A stretch of DNA of 64,000 bases from Microdochium bolleyi (taxonomy: Eukaryota; Ascomycota; Sordariomycetes; Xylariales; Microdochiaceae): positions 1 to 64,000 of the forward strand of contig KQ964274.1 in assembly GCA_001566295.1 (NCBI GenBank), in the 5' to 3' direction. The translations under genes were made by a program, and so were the position numbers. Every line of letters begins with the position of its first letter. Within the stretch, counting starts at the first letter, position 1. Positions 10,365 to 21,945 of the stretch are shown here, one piece after another. Under the pieces are notes generated by a model that was given only the letters and a program-made list of their open reading frames with translations, was not told the origin of the DNA and ran no database searches.

Positions 10365-13300
10365 CTAGAATCCCACCGAAGCCCCTTCAGGCAGTTTGCA
10401 ATCACAAGCATACTTCCGTCTGAACTCCCTTATCTCCATGTCTTCCAGGGTCTTGTTGAGCTCCTTGGCCACCTTGATTCTGGCGTATCTCTCGCTCTCA
10501 GCACACCCATCCTGCACCTTGGCACCGTGGATCATGATGAAACACACGCCCTCATCATCCATCACGCTCGCGCCGCGACCGACTTTCGGCACGGTTCTGC
10601 TCATGATGCGCGCTCGTTGACAGTGGAAGCGCTCCTGTAGCGTGTTGATGAGGAGAGTGATTGGCTGCTTGCTCGCAAACGTGTCGTAGAGCTGCATGTC
10701 GACAAAGTGCGGCAGCACATGCGTCTCGAAAAACTTCTGGACCTGCGAAAAGTCGAACTCCGAGTCGACGAAGATGGCGCCGATGTAGGCCTCGACGATG
10801 TCCGAAAGAGCTTTTGGTGGCTTGTGTAGCTGCATCCAGAAGTCCTTGGCGTGCTCATGGCGTGCGAGGCCGACAGCCTCTGCCTTGGCCTCGGCGTCCT
10901 CGCGGGCCAGGTTGACAGTGTCGGCGTACCGCATGATCTGTTGCTTCAACTCCATATGCGTGGTCTGCATGTGCCCGTGCAGGTCCAAGGACACACAAAG
11001 GTAGGCTAGAAACTGGTTGGAGACCATGGCCATCTTGTGCTCGGTCAGCCACTGGGGATCAGCTCGGGGGTACTTCTGAAAGAGGTAGTCAACGCAGACC
11101 ATGTCCAGAAGTGCGTCGCCGAGAAACTCTAGCTGCTGGTAGCTCGGGACCCCTTCGAAAAGGCTGCTGTAACTCGGATGTGTGAAGGCACATCGAGCCA
11201 GAGTCGGGCTCTCGAATCGATGACCAAGCTTTTCCTTTAGCTTATCAGCAAGAGTTTCCTGGGCTGCGGAAGGCTTGACCTTCTGCCAGTGAGGAATAGA
11301 GTACGTTGGGTAGAAGTCCTCCCACTTCTCCATTGTGTGCTCCTTTGCGTTGACGAACTTTGTGACTGCGAGTACTGCCAGGTCCATGTTTCCGTGTTCT
11401 CGTGCTGTCAGATATGCCGCTCCAATGAGCGCCTCGCAGACATCGGCAATCGTCTTGGCTGCGAGCGTGTGGCTTGTCTTCTTGGCTTCTCTGCTCCCGA
11501 GAATACTGTCGTTCTTCTTTCCTTGGAGGAGCATAAGCCCTTCAGGGTACCACAGTCTGCGATTGAAGGCTCGTGACCTGATCTTGTTCGGGATCCCAAA
11601 TTTGAGGCCCGTCTCGTAGAGGTTCTTGTTGTTGATGAGCACCATACGGTTGACGTGCTGGAAGAACTCGCTGGTATCCGGCTCTCGTGCGTACAGAGCA
11701 ATTGTCGTGCTCATCTTCAGGAAAGAGTCGCCGAGAAACTCAAGTCTCTCATAGTTCTCACCCATTCCCTGCTGGAAATTGACTTGCTCCTGATCGTGCT
11801 CATCAGTGTTGTCGCTATTCTTGGTCAGCGCCGGAAGAGCTAGAGGGGGCGCGATCGCACCAAGTCCTGAGGCTGCGCAAGCTTCAAGAGCGATCAGAGC
11901 GGACTCGAGTCGGAAGATCATCGCAGGTAGTGTATACGCCGTAGCCACGATGGCAGGTTTGAGCTAAGCTTATTAGCTGCGTTCCATACGCGTGGCGATA
12001 ACATAACTTACAGCAGAAATTTCCAAGGTCTGGAACACCAGATAGCAGGTTGCATCGGGCTCAATTTCCTCAGTGCTATCCAGCAAGTTCCTTCGGATAC
12101 TGATATGCTCCGCCTCGATAACTGGCAAGTCCTCATTCCGCTGGATTTTGCTTCTTGCATTTGACCATAAGCCAACGCTGTAGTTCCAGATGTCGTCGGG
12201 AGAGTCCCTGGTGGCTCTAATGATACGCGCACTTCTCGGTGCAGCGGAGAGCTGAGGGTCTGATCCCCTGAGATGTGTTACGACACGATTAGTATAAAAC
12301 TTCCGAGCGCCGTTGTGCGGGTCGACAACGTATCTGTCGCAGAGCTGGTCATGAGTCAGAGAATTAGTCGCAACAAAGTCTGTCGACTCAACATAAGTCA
12401 GATTATCCCAGTCTAAAGACTCCAGAAGGCTTCTCGGATCTATGTCTTTGAGATCCGAGCACTGTTGACTCATTGGTGCGAGATAATACGGCAGCTTATC
12501 TGGCTCCACGGCGTACTTCTTGCTAAAGATATCTCGGAAGATTCGGAGAGTGAAAATGGTGAGAATGCGGACCTGTTCCTTTCCAAGTTTCATGGGTTGT
12601 AGCAGAGGCAGAAGCTCGAGAGCGGCATTTCGTTTACCAGCAAAGAAGAGTGGTATGTCGCCAATCTTGGGCATTGGTGTGCGCGTCATGAAAGCCAGCG
12701 GGACCGAGCGCCTCTGAAGAGGTTCTCGAGATTTGAGCCTGACGACGGTGAGGTAAACCTCTTCCGGCAACCCGAGGACACACCATATGGCTGGCTTTAT
12801 CTGCATCTGGTACTCGGCCACTTTGGTCGAGGTCAAGGCCAGCTTTGCGCTCCGCATTGCCGGCAGTCTTTTGGTGAATACTGATCTAAGCCACTCGTCA
12901 AGACACTTCTTACGTCTAAGCTCCTTGCACATGTCGAAGGCTGCCGCGCATTTCGCGAGCTGTTTTGAAGTCTCTCGAATGCCAGCCATGCTGGTTACTG
13001 GAGAACCTTCGGGCAGGGTGACCTCCGCCTTGAAGCCGCCAGGAATAGGGCGAACGATATAGGTCGGGGACACCTTGCATCCGTCCTTGTCTTCGAGAGA
13101 ATGGGCGAAATCTGCCAATAGCTCGAGACTCACCCTGTATGTCAACTTTGCTCCAGTGGACGGGATGGTGAAGACTCTCTCCTTCGCCCTTTTTGACAGG
13201 AGGGATTCGATACTGGCACCAGCCGCGTCGACTCTTCGATCCTCAGGACGTGTTGCGCAAAACTGACGCATCTGATTCTCTTGCTCTTGGATGTCCAGGA

Positions 13301-15163
13301 GGAGCGCACGGTGGCCGCTGTGTCCCAGCTGCACGAAGTAATACAGCCTCGACCTCGCCTGTCGTGCTCTGCCACGTGACTGAATGTACTGGATCATCGT
13401 GTTGCACGGGTCGAAACGAATGACCATGTTGCAGTCAGGAATGTCGAGACCTTCCTCGGCTACAGAAGTAGCAACGAGAACGTTCAAACAGCCGTCGAGG
13501 AATCGTTGTATTGTGCGCATCTGATCACGGATTGTCATCGAAGGTTCTCCCCAACCAGATCTTCCAGTACCAATCTTTAGTTTTGAGTTAGCTTACGTTC
13601 ACTCAAAGCATCCAGAGGAAAACCAGAGAACCCTGCAAGACCCCGAACCTGGTATTCGCTGCTCAATAGGCTTATTGAAAATAATATCTGCTTACCATTC
13701 TGGCTGCCTCTATGCCAGGAAGGCTCACGGCTTGGTTCTGGAGGACTTCCACTAATAGCGAGGCCGTGAGTCGCTTTGAGACGAAGATCACGCACTTGTC
13801 CCGTCCAGGACGAAAGGTGTGCCGCAGCAACTCGACAAGCTTGTGGACTTTGTTCGTCAACAGAAGCGGTGACGAGGACAACTCGGCGAACTGATGAGCC
13901 ACCACGATGTCCTGCGCAGCATGAGCGGCCTCCATCGCGTCGTTCAGTGCCGCTACGTCGTGTACGCTGCCCTCGAGACTGATCTTTAGCTTCCCTAGTC
14001 CATCCTCATTCTCGTCCAGCGCCATTCGCCATAGGTGATCGGCGCACCACGGCCCAAGCTCCGCTGTACAGAGCTTGGCGTACACGAAGAGCTTGTCTGC
14101 GGCCCTGATGCTGCCAAGTAGTGGCTGCAGCCTCTGGGACAATGCCGTGTCGAAGGGATCGAAAGGAATGTTGTATTCCACAGTATGCTCTTCTGCCTTG
14201 CATATCGAGGACTTCAAGAGAGATGGATCTCCTACAGTCGCGATCTTGCTATGGAGCAGCCCTTCCAGCTCGGAAGCTGCCTGGTCAAAGTCTGTTTTTG
14301 CGTCGACTGGAGATGCTGTCATTCCAAATATACGCGGCAATCTCAGCGCTTTGCTACTAGCATAGAAATCTGTGATGATGCGCGCGTACGGGTGCTCCCG
14401 CTTCGCGTGATGGGCTTCGTCGAAGACCAGCAGGTTGATCTGCTCCATAGAAATGTAGGAACGATGCAGGCATTTCTGCAAAACTGCCCCGACACATACA
14501 ATCACCATGTTCTCATCGAGCTGCTTCTGCCAAAATTCCTGCGTTCGTGGCACGTTGCCTGCGTCACCAGCGAAGCACGCGATGTTGCAGTCCAGATTTT
14601 GCTTGAGCACACGATGCTGTTGTTTTGCCAACGCAATTTTGTCCACCTACGGTATTCTCAGCCCCAAGTCCAAATAAGCCCAAAGACCCGACTTACCAGG
14701 AAAACCGAGATTCTGTTCGGATGTCCCTGCTTTCTATCTTCGTATTCTTGGTCTATCGTGTGGTGGAGAAGGAGTGCAGCGATCAGGGTCTTGCCAGAAC
14801 CTATCCAGGTGTCAGCTGTGTGACTGAAGAGATCCAAAACCCAAGAGATCTCGTACCTGTATCAAGGACCACGATGGTGTTCTGCTGTTTGGCCTTCTCA
14901 AAGAGCTCCACCTGATATTCTCGTGGGCTCGTGGTGATTCGTCTTGACTCCTCCATTCCTGCCTCATCACGAGGCACTTCTTCCACTAATGAGGTGCAGA
15001 TCGCAGCTCTGGCCTGGCGTGTCTCCAGCCATTGTGTGAAGACGGTGTCCTCGGCAAGTCTCTGCCGCGCAACCAAAGCGGCGCCATAGTCGATGTTGAT
15101 GACATCCTGCTTGTCACCATGATCATCAGAGTCGTCTTGGATAGGACTGTCGCGATCGTCCAT
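10365..15163 (-). CDS. dcl1: Dicer-like protein 1 (five exons, about 1507 aa)
   Basis: This is an RNase III helicase that cuts double-stranded RNA into small RNAs for silencing; in Neurospora the DCL-1 orthologue also acts in meiotic silencing. Exons 15163..14857, 14800..14697, 14646..13696, 13574..12012 and 11963..10365 keep frame through introns of 56, 50, 121 and 48 nt. The start is the ATG of MDDRDSP. Walker A LDTGSGKT (about 100-107) is assembled across the first intron. DEAHH lies near 213 and MTASP follows; helicase C has ATSVAEEGLDIPD and QSRGRAR. The Dicer dimerisation region follows. RNase IIIa has LEFLGD with Glu1050/Asp1054 and Asp1149/Glu1152; RNase IIIb has LEFLGD with Glu1254/Asp1258 and Asp1363/Glu1366. 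The end FRRKYACDC matches the Cys tail of DCL1 rather than DCL2. All catalytic acids are present, so the enzyme looks intact. It is divergent from TAP42 with about 1.1 kb between. Confidence 0.95.
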
Positions 15164-16254
15164 TGTGAGATTTGACACGATGTATGGACGAGGTTGCGTG
15201 GGCAGCGTTTGTGGTTGTCACAGGTAAATGGTCGAGATGTCGTGTGTGTGAGAGATTGTCTGACCAGAGCGTCGGACCCTGAAGTGAGCAGAGGGGTGAT
15301 GGAATTGGTCTGAGCAGCACTCTGGTTGTCGACCTCAACGGGAGCAGTGCACCGGAGTAATTATATGCGCTGGCCCTAGCAGCATTGTGGCCTCACAGAA
15401 GAATTGTGATCCGGAGAAGAACGTTGCAATCGACTGATAGCCCGAGATCGTGTCAAGAAGATTTAAGGTACAAAACACGGAGCGATACGATCGGAGAACC
15501 AAGAAGACGAGGTGAGGAGTGACGTGGACAGCGTTGAGGTCTCGAGTGTTGGCCAGGGTTTGCGTACAAAGTCAAACAAGTGAGGGTAATGTATCTATAT
15601 GCTTCCCTCTGACTAGCAAGTGAACTGGGAGGCCATATCCTGACATTGATGAATTCGACACCAATAGTCATTTCCGTCAGATGACCCCAACCGCCTCCCA
15701 AACGCGGCTCATCCACGGACGGATGCTTGAAAACTCCAAGTGATCTCTTGCATGAGGGAGGAAGGCACGGCAGTTGGCAGAAGCAAACGAGCCGGAAACT
15801 TCACGGTGATCATTCACCACTGTGCTTGCTGTGCAGATCTACGGCTCTCGGCCGTGTCCTCTCCTTGCCGTGTCCCAACATCGGGGATCTGTACAGCCCG
15901 TACATGAAGAGGTGCACACAGCCTGTGTCTTTGTGTAGTAGCACAACGCAGCTCGCTCTGGGGGCGCTGTGGAGAACCTTGGAAGCTTCAATTGTTCGAC
16001 TGGCAGGCGCCCCCACCCCACCTCGCCCTCCATCAGAGATCTTGCCGATGCGATATGACGACGTAGCTGTTCCCTGCCGCAGCAACACAGAGCACCCGGG
16101 GACGCCTGTCAGAACGAGAGATCTCTAGCTGCACACATCCTACAACTTCACAACCTGGACCTACAGTGTACATAACCGCACATCCACCGCACCACGCATC
16201 CTACCTTCTGCAGTGTCTCTCTGCTGCCGCAGTCAGCCAGTCAAGCTTTGCGCC
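15164..16254. other. Bidirectional promoter region between dicer-like 1 and TAP42
   Basis: About 1.1 kb between divergent start codons. No convincing open frame or RNA gene; it should carry the 5' leaders and promoters of both genes. Confidence 0.6.
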
Positions 16255-17346
16255 ATGGAGCAGCAGCCCAGGACCCTGAAATCGGTCTTTGCCGCCGCCG
16301 AGGCCAAGCGCATATCCCTGGAGAACTCCTATGACACGATATCTCCCGCCTACCAGGATGACCTCGCCGAGGCCCTCAAGGGCTACGAGGACTGCATCAG
16401 GATCATCAGCGACATCTCCTTGTTCAGCCCAAACGAGACTCTCGAGGACATCAACACGAGCGACCTGCCGTACCTGCTCGCGAGCTACCGCATGGCCGAG
16501 CTTCTGCAGAAGGTCCGCACCGAGTCGCCCTTGGATCGCAAGGCCGCGCTCGACGTCACCAAAGAAGCGTATGCCAGGTTCCTTCATCTGGTCGACAGCT
16601 ACTCTTTGTTCTCAGAGTCAGACCGCAAGCTGTTTGAGCGCTACACTGATGACCCGGATGCCTTCTCAACCATCACTTCGTCAGACCCCGCCATGCGGCG
16701 CAACGCCAAAATCGCCAATTTCAAGGTCGAGAAGGAGATGAAGCAGAAGCTTGAGTACATGCGGAGGAATCCACGTTATCTTGACGACGGTGGCGGCGAC
16801 GAAGAGGCCGTCCGGGAGCTCTACCTGGCCGACATCGCCTGGAACATCCATCAGACATTCCAGGGCCTTGAGGGCATCAACCGCGAGATGGAGGTCATAG
16901 CACAAGCTCCCGTCGCGCTGATGCCACAGGAGACAACCATCGAGGATGACGAGCGCCGGCGCAAGGCATCTGTCGACAGCGACATGTACTCGGCTAGGCT
17001 CGACGGTCCTCTGCAAGCCTCCCTTGCTGGTATGAAGGGGCCGCTCCTGAGCAAACAAGGAAAACCACTACGCCCGTTCACGCTCACGGCGAACAGGCAG
17101 GAGATCCAGCAGGGTGTGTTCCGATCCGGCCACAACTTGCCTACCATGTCTATCGACGAATACCTTGACGAGGAGAGGAGGCGGGGCAACATCATCGAAG
17201 GCGGTGGCGAGGCTAGTGGCAGGCAGCCAGAGCCTGATGAGGACAACTACGAAAAGGCTGACGCAGAGACAATGAAAGCCCGGGAATGGGACGAGTTTGT
17301 GGAGAACAACCCGAAGGGGAGCGGAAACACGCTGAACAGAGGTTAG
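16255..17346 (+). CDS. TAP42-like protein phosphatase 2A-associated protein
   Basis: An intronless gene of 363 aa. TAP42/alpha4 binds the catalytic subunits of PP2A-type phosphatases and links them to TOR signalling. I chose the ATG at 16255 (MEQQPRTLKSVFAAAE) because the family N-terminus starts here; the frame is open 14 codons further upstream but only with a non-ATG start. The N-terminal two thirds is the expected all-helical TAP42 domain (for example SLFSPNETLEDINTSDLPYLL, with a later AWNIHQTFQGLEGINREMEV helix). The C-terminus shows the conserved tail MSIDEYLDEE... REWDEFVENNPKGSGNTLNRG. No missing core elements. The neighbour downstream on the same strand is Cdc73 after about 400 bp. 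Confidence 0.94.
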   Translation: MEQQPRTLKSVFAAAEAKRISLENSYDTISPAYQDDLAEALKGYEDCIRIISDISLFSPNETLEDINTSDLPYLLASYRMAELLQKVRTESPLDRKAALDVTKEAYARFLHLVDSYSLFSESDRKLFERYTDDPDAFSTITSSDPAMRRNAKIANFKVEKEMKQKLEYMRRNPRYLDDGGGDEEAVRELYLADIAWNIHQTFQGLEGINREMEVIAQAPVALMPQETTIEDDERRRKASVDSDMYSARLDGPLQASLAGMKGPLLSKQGKPLRPFTLTANRQEIQQGVFRSGHNLPTMSIDEYLDEERRRGNIIEGGGEASGRQPEPDEDNYEKADAETMKAREWDEFVENNPKGSGNTLNRG

Positions 17347-17751
17347 GGGAAGTCAGGCCGTTGACCACCCACCGCATTCATGCATGTCCAAAAGCTCTAC
17401 AGGAACAAGATACCCTCTGGAATACCGAGCACACAAAATCCAGCACGTGCAATGTTGACATGAACGGGGAGAAGTGCGTGAATGAAGGTTGCCATCAATG
17501 CGATGGGTTTGTGTTTGTCGCCGGGGACTCTTTATGCATGTGGTCCGCTTTATGCACCTAATGCAGGCAGCCAGGGGAGCTCCGGATTTCCAGCCTTGTT
17601 CGGCACAGTCGCGCGACTGCACAGACTCTCTTCTCTGTGAAAGCTGCAAGAATCTTCGAAACGACCACGCAAGACCGTCAATAGCTTGACCGCAGCTGTT
17701 ACCTCCAAGCCGACGTGTCGACGCGCCCTCCACACCTTCGCAAATCACACA
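17347..17751. other. Short intergenic region TAP42-CDC73
   Basis: About 400 bp, presumably the TAP42 3' end and the CDC73 promoter. No separate gene is supported. Confidence 0.6.
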
Positions 17752-19053
17752 ATGGCTCCAACAGAGCAAGATCCGCTCTTGCTCCTCCGGCAAGCCATCG
17801 CAGCATCGAGCCCGATCGTGCCGACCGCGTCCGACAGCGAGGCCAGCCTCGCGCAAGCAACACATCTGACCTTCTCGGTACCGTCGCGGATATCGCTGCC
17901 GATCGACACCCCCACGAGGTTCACGTCCAACGACCAGCCCGTCGATCTGCGCAGTATCTACTTTGCGTGGCTCAAGCGCGAGGTCGCAATTCCAGAGTAC
18001 AATGCGTCTGCATCGCAACTGAACGATGAGCTCTCGAGCGGCCAGGTGCGCAAGTTCGCCTTCGTCGAGCGCCTCGACCTGATCACATGGCTGGAAGGCG
18101 CCAGTGAGGAGTCTGAATACATCAAGCCTTTAGCTGGGGACAAGGATGGTGTCGCATCCACAGCCGCCGCAGCTCTCGCTTCCAAGGGCGCCGCCGCGCC
18201 TGCCATTGGCGGGACCGTCGGGAGGTCTGGCAAAGGCACGCTCGACCCCAGGCTGGCGGTGATATACAACAGCGAGCGCAAGCTGGGTGATCGCAACAGC
18301 GTCCTTCGTGGCGTAAAACCCACGGTGAGTACTGCCTGCGATGTGGCACCCATAGTCTTGGCTGTGACATGGATCTGACTCTTGATTCTTACATAGGACT
18401 TTTCACATGTCCGCAAGCTCGCGGCGCCACTCATCTCCAAGAAGCCATCACAAACGACGACAAACATCGCCTCGAACCCAACCCTCGCGACCCACCAGAA
18501 GCCCAAGCGGCCCGACCCCATCATCCTGCTCTCGCCGTCCGCCTCGTCGCTGCTGCGCATGTCGAACATCAAGTCCTTCCTTGAGGGCGGGCAGTACATA
18601 CCACCAGACTCGGAAGCCGCGAGCTACACGGGCGCCAGTATGCTGCACATCAACCGACTGATGAAGGACATTGACCCGAACCGCCCGATGCGGTTCATCC
18701 TCGTCGAGGGCCCCGAGCAGTTCAAGCCCGAGTACTGGACGCGTGTAGTCGCCATCTTCACTACGGGCCAGAGCTGGCAGTTCAAGAGCTACAAGTGGAG
18801 CAACCCGCAGGAGCTGTTCCGGCACATCCCGGGCATATACCTCGGCTGGCGTGGGGAGCAGCCGCCGGAGAACGTGAAGTCGTGGGGCCATCGCGTCATG
18901 ACGATAGGCATCGACCGGTGGAAGGGCACGACGACGGGGCCGGACCCGAGCCGGTGGAGGGACCGCGAGATCGTGGAGGACGTGTGGAAGGCCATCGAGG
19001 GCAACATGCGCAACAAGGGCTGGAGGCGGGACCAGGCGCCGGCGTCGATATGA
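17752..19053 (+). CDS. Cdc73 / parafibromin homologue, Paf1 complex subunit (two exons, 409 aa)
   Basis: Cdc73 is a subunit of the nuclear Paf1 complex, which travels with RNA polymerase II and supports histone modification and elongation. Exons 17752..18324 and 18397..19053 are separated by a 72-nt intron (GTGAGT ... ACATAG) in phase 0, giving VKPT-DFSHVRK. The N-terminal part contains DPLLLLRQAI and the conserved PVDLRSIYFAWL segment, followed by an Ala/Gly-rich linker. The C-terminal Ras-like domain is complete, with PIILLSPSASSLLRMSNIK, the MRFILVEGPEQFKPEYW segment, QSWQFKSYKW and the closing WGHRVMTIGIDRW. The length is close to yeast Cdc73 (about 390 aa). Confidence 0.95.
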
Positions 19054-20213
19054 TCGAGTCCGGTGCTCTAGGGGAAAGGGAGGGAGTTGCTATGGAGGAC
19101 GTGTGTATCCGTATACTTGTATCACATTTCGCCTGGAGGCGTTCGCGGCCACCGAGTCGTGGAGGCGATGAAGCATTCAAACTGGACAGGCTCAAGGGCT
19201 GCAGAGGGACTCCCATTATTTGGCGTGGTTCATGGCGTTTTCCAATTTTTGATCCTCGTGGACTACCATAGAAACTACCAAAAGCATGAGAAACGGAGTC
19301 TTCGCCAGTTCCATCACCAACGGCCCCTGCCCTCTCGTCCGCGAATCGTTAGGTTGTGAAGCGCAGCATGACATTAGGTAGCGAGCATTTTATGGAGGAG
19401 GAAGCATGCTCCTTGCCAGTGAAGGACAGGGTCGGCAACGAGAAAGGAAACCGGCAAGTCTCTGTTCATATGTGGCGAGAAGTCCTGCATGACGGCCTGA
19501 CGCTGCCCAATCCTCCTTAGGCTTCGCTCCAGGGTCTTCAAACAACGCGTGAAGGCTTTCTCTCGAGTTCATCTACAGCGATGTTTTATCGTCAGGGATT
19601 CTCATTGGGCAGCCCTCCTGCCGCTGAGATGACGGAAACACGCGGCACGCATTTAGGGTATCCTTTTAAACGGTCCGTAATGAATTCAAGCAGATCATCG
19701 CAAAGAGAAATAGTCGATTAGAACTTGTCTATCGACAAAAGCCGCCCCCGTCTATATGTACGCACAACACTCGTCTGGGTATTGGGGATGCAGCTCGGAC
19801 AGGAGAACCACACCGGTGAGTCTGACACGGGGGCAATCTGTTGTCCCTGGTGTTGGCGATTCTCGTAGGTCCGTGTTCTCACTCCCTTCTCCATGCCCGG
19901 CGCCATAATCTTCGGAGCAGTTATCTCCGCAAAACGGTGAGCAGTCCGAGATCGCATGACACGTTACATCGGTGCGTGGCAAGCAGCAGGTTGATACCCA
20001 GCTTAACCAACACCGTCGACATTCACCCACTTGTTAATTAACTCTCTTAGACTTACCTGCGGGCTGAGTGACGTATGGAAGAATAGACCATGAAACCAGC
20101 AGCTCGAGACGAGGAGCATGACCACAACGAACCCACCATCACGTCAAAAGCACGTGCTCGCTCATGCCAGGAGGAAAGCCACTTAGGATGAGAGAACCTA
20201 AGTTCCACATTCA

Positions 20214-20223
20214 TATATAAATA
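20214..20223 (+). promoter_or_regulatory. TATA-box-like element TATATAAATA
   Basis: A consensus TATA sequence on the plus strand, preceded by a C-rich to A-rich change. No recognised coding sequence follows within 1 kb, so it may be fortuitous or may drive a noncoding transcript. Confidence 0.25.
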
Positions 20224-21005
20224 GAGTTTGACAGAAGTTCTTATACTGTTACTTCGGGAAGAGGAGAGTGGATATTTAGCTTTCCTCGTTCCCAGATCAC
20301 TTCCTCTCCCGTTGGTCCCACTCGAGACTTTGCATTCCAGTCATGACTTGCTCACCGGGAGGGGTGCGCATCTTCCATGCATGCTCTTCTCGTCTTTGAT
20401 TCACTGTTCAACACCCATGCATGCTCGTGCTGTCGTGGTACCAGTGAAAAAGTTCCCACACTCAGCGTGGTTCATGATCATGAATTTGCCAATGTTGCCT
20501 TGCAACCAACGATCACCCATCATCAAAGTCCCCATCCCCATATGCACGACAACACGAAATGCCTTGCCGCGCAACCGCCAACAGTAAATGGTACAATGTG
20601 ATGAATCGTGCTTCTCCATCACACACACGCATCATCCTGCAGTTTCACAGTTTTGTTTTTCCATTTAATAATCGTGTTTCAAAGTTTTTCGTTCTGTATT
20701 TCTGATCTGTGTGCTATCTATCCCTCTGAACAGGTCCAAGTATATCCCCACCCACTTACACATAATCCTTTCAACTCCATGTATTATTACCACAGCCATA
20801 CCTTAACATACAAACTCCCCTCCCCAATCAGCGTCCGGTCGAAACCGGTCTATAGTCTCTCTATGAGTGTTCTGTGAACCGCACAATCCATTATTATAAG
20901 ATTTTCCCCGTCTTCTCAAACTAAACCAGGAACCTCGCGCGGGCAAGAGGGGACCGCCTGCCAGGTAGTGTTTGGGAACTAGAGAGCGAGGCCCCTGTGT
21001 TTGCC

Positions 21006-21027
21006 TTTTTTTTTTTTTTTTTTTTTT
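21006..21027. repeat. T22 homopolymer (A22 on the minus strand)
   Basis: Twenty-two consecutive T on the plus strand. Read on the coding strand of the GPI-protein gene this is an A22 tract beginning about 10 nt after the TAA stop, thus inside its 3' untranslated region. Confidence 0.95.
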
Positions 21028-21036
21028 CGTCCCTTT

Positions 21037-21945
21037 TTACAGAGCGAAGAACAGCACGCCGCTGAGCGCCGCAGCGACGGCGACGGTGCCGATGTGCTGG
21101 GCGGCGTCCATGATGGCACCGGCCGCGGTGGGCACGGGGACCGAGGTCACGCTCACGGTGGACGAGCCGCTGGGGCGCGGGACGGTGGCGGGGGTGTTGC
21201 CCGGGTTGGGGGCAACGCCGCCGCCGGTGCCACCGCCGGGAGTGGGAGTGCCGGCGGGAGTGGTGGGGGTGGTCTTGCGCGTAGTGACGGGGATCGAGGT
21301 GCGGCTGGCCACGCTCTGAGGTTTTGAAGACTGTTAGCTTGTGATTGGAGAAACGACACGAAGAGTCATAGGCGAGATGGGCGACTCGAGGGGAGGGACG
21401 TCACGGTCGAGGAATGATGGAGCAGCAGCGGACCAAGACGGAACGAGAGAGAGGGGAGGAAAAGAGGAATCGCTTACAGTCGTGAACTCGCAAGGGCAGT
21501 TGGTGATGGTCACCGTCTGTCCCGCCGACGTGGCAGTGTACGTCTGGCCGTTGTACGTGATGGTCGTGGGGGCCGGGCAGACGGTGTAGTACACGTCGGC
21601 CGTGGTGACGACGGTGTAGGTGGTGTTGTAGTAGCTGTAGTAGCTCTCAGGCCCAACCGTGGTGGTGTTGTACGCAATGGAGGTGGACGTGCTGACCTCG
21701 ACGACGGTGCTGGACTCCGGCAGGGCCGTTGCTGATCCGGACTCGGTGCTCGAGTCCTCGGTGCTCGAGACCTCGGAGCTCGAGACCTCGGAGCTGGTCT
21801 CGGACTCGGAGGCAGTCGCCGACACGGTCGACGTGCTGGTCTCGACCGTGACCGAGGTGCTCGTGGTCACGCTCGTCGACGACTGGGCCGCGACGCTGGT
21901 GGCCATGGCCAGGAGGCCGGCGACGAGTGCGAGCTTGTTCTGCAT
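21037..21945 (-). CDS. GPI-anchored Ser/Thr-rich cell-wall protein, CCG-6-like (two exons, 248 aa)
   Basis: Exons 21945..21478 and 21315..21037 join through a 162-nt intron (GTAAGC donor, GCTAAC branch, CTCAG acceptor) in phase 0. The N-terminus MQNKLALVAGLLAMATSVAAQ is a clear signal peptide. A Ser/Thr/Val/Glu repeat region follows (SSEVSSTE-type), then a compact conserved segment with YYTVCPAPTTITYNGQTYTA ... TITNCPCEFTT, the Cys/Tyr signature of fungal clock-controlled protein 6-like wall proteins. The tail is Gly/Pro/Thr-rich and ends in a small-residue site plus a hydrophobic stretch (IGTVAVAAALSGVLFFAL), as expected for GPI anchoring. It should be a heavily O-glycosylated wall or membrane protein; a precise role is not known. 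Confidence 0.85.

Larger units (their letters stand above)
19054..21036. other. Intergenic region between convergent CDC73 and the GPI-protein gene
   Basis: About 2 kb. Open frames near 20228-20877 are T/C-rich and start with non-ATG codons. The stretch 20600-20930 is noticeably AT-rich. A strong TATA-like element sits at 20214-20223 and a T22 tract at 21006-21027. I see no supportable gene. Confidence 0.55.

Noticed and set aside
20228..20587. 119-codon frame just after a strong TATA-like element
   Set aside because: It begins with TTG, is rich in Leu/Pro from T/C-rich DNA and has no domain; the TATA-like site alone is kept as a low-confidence feature.
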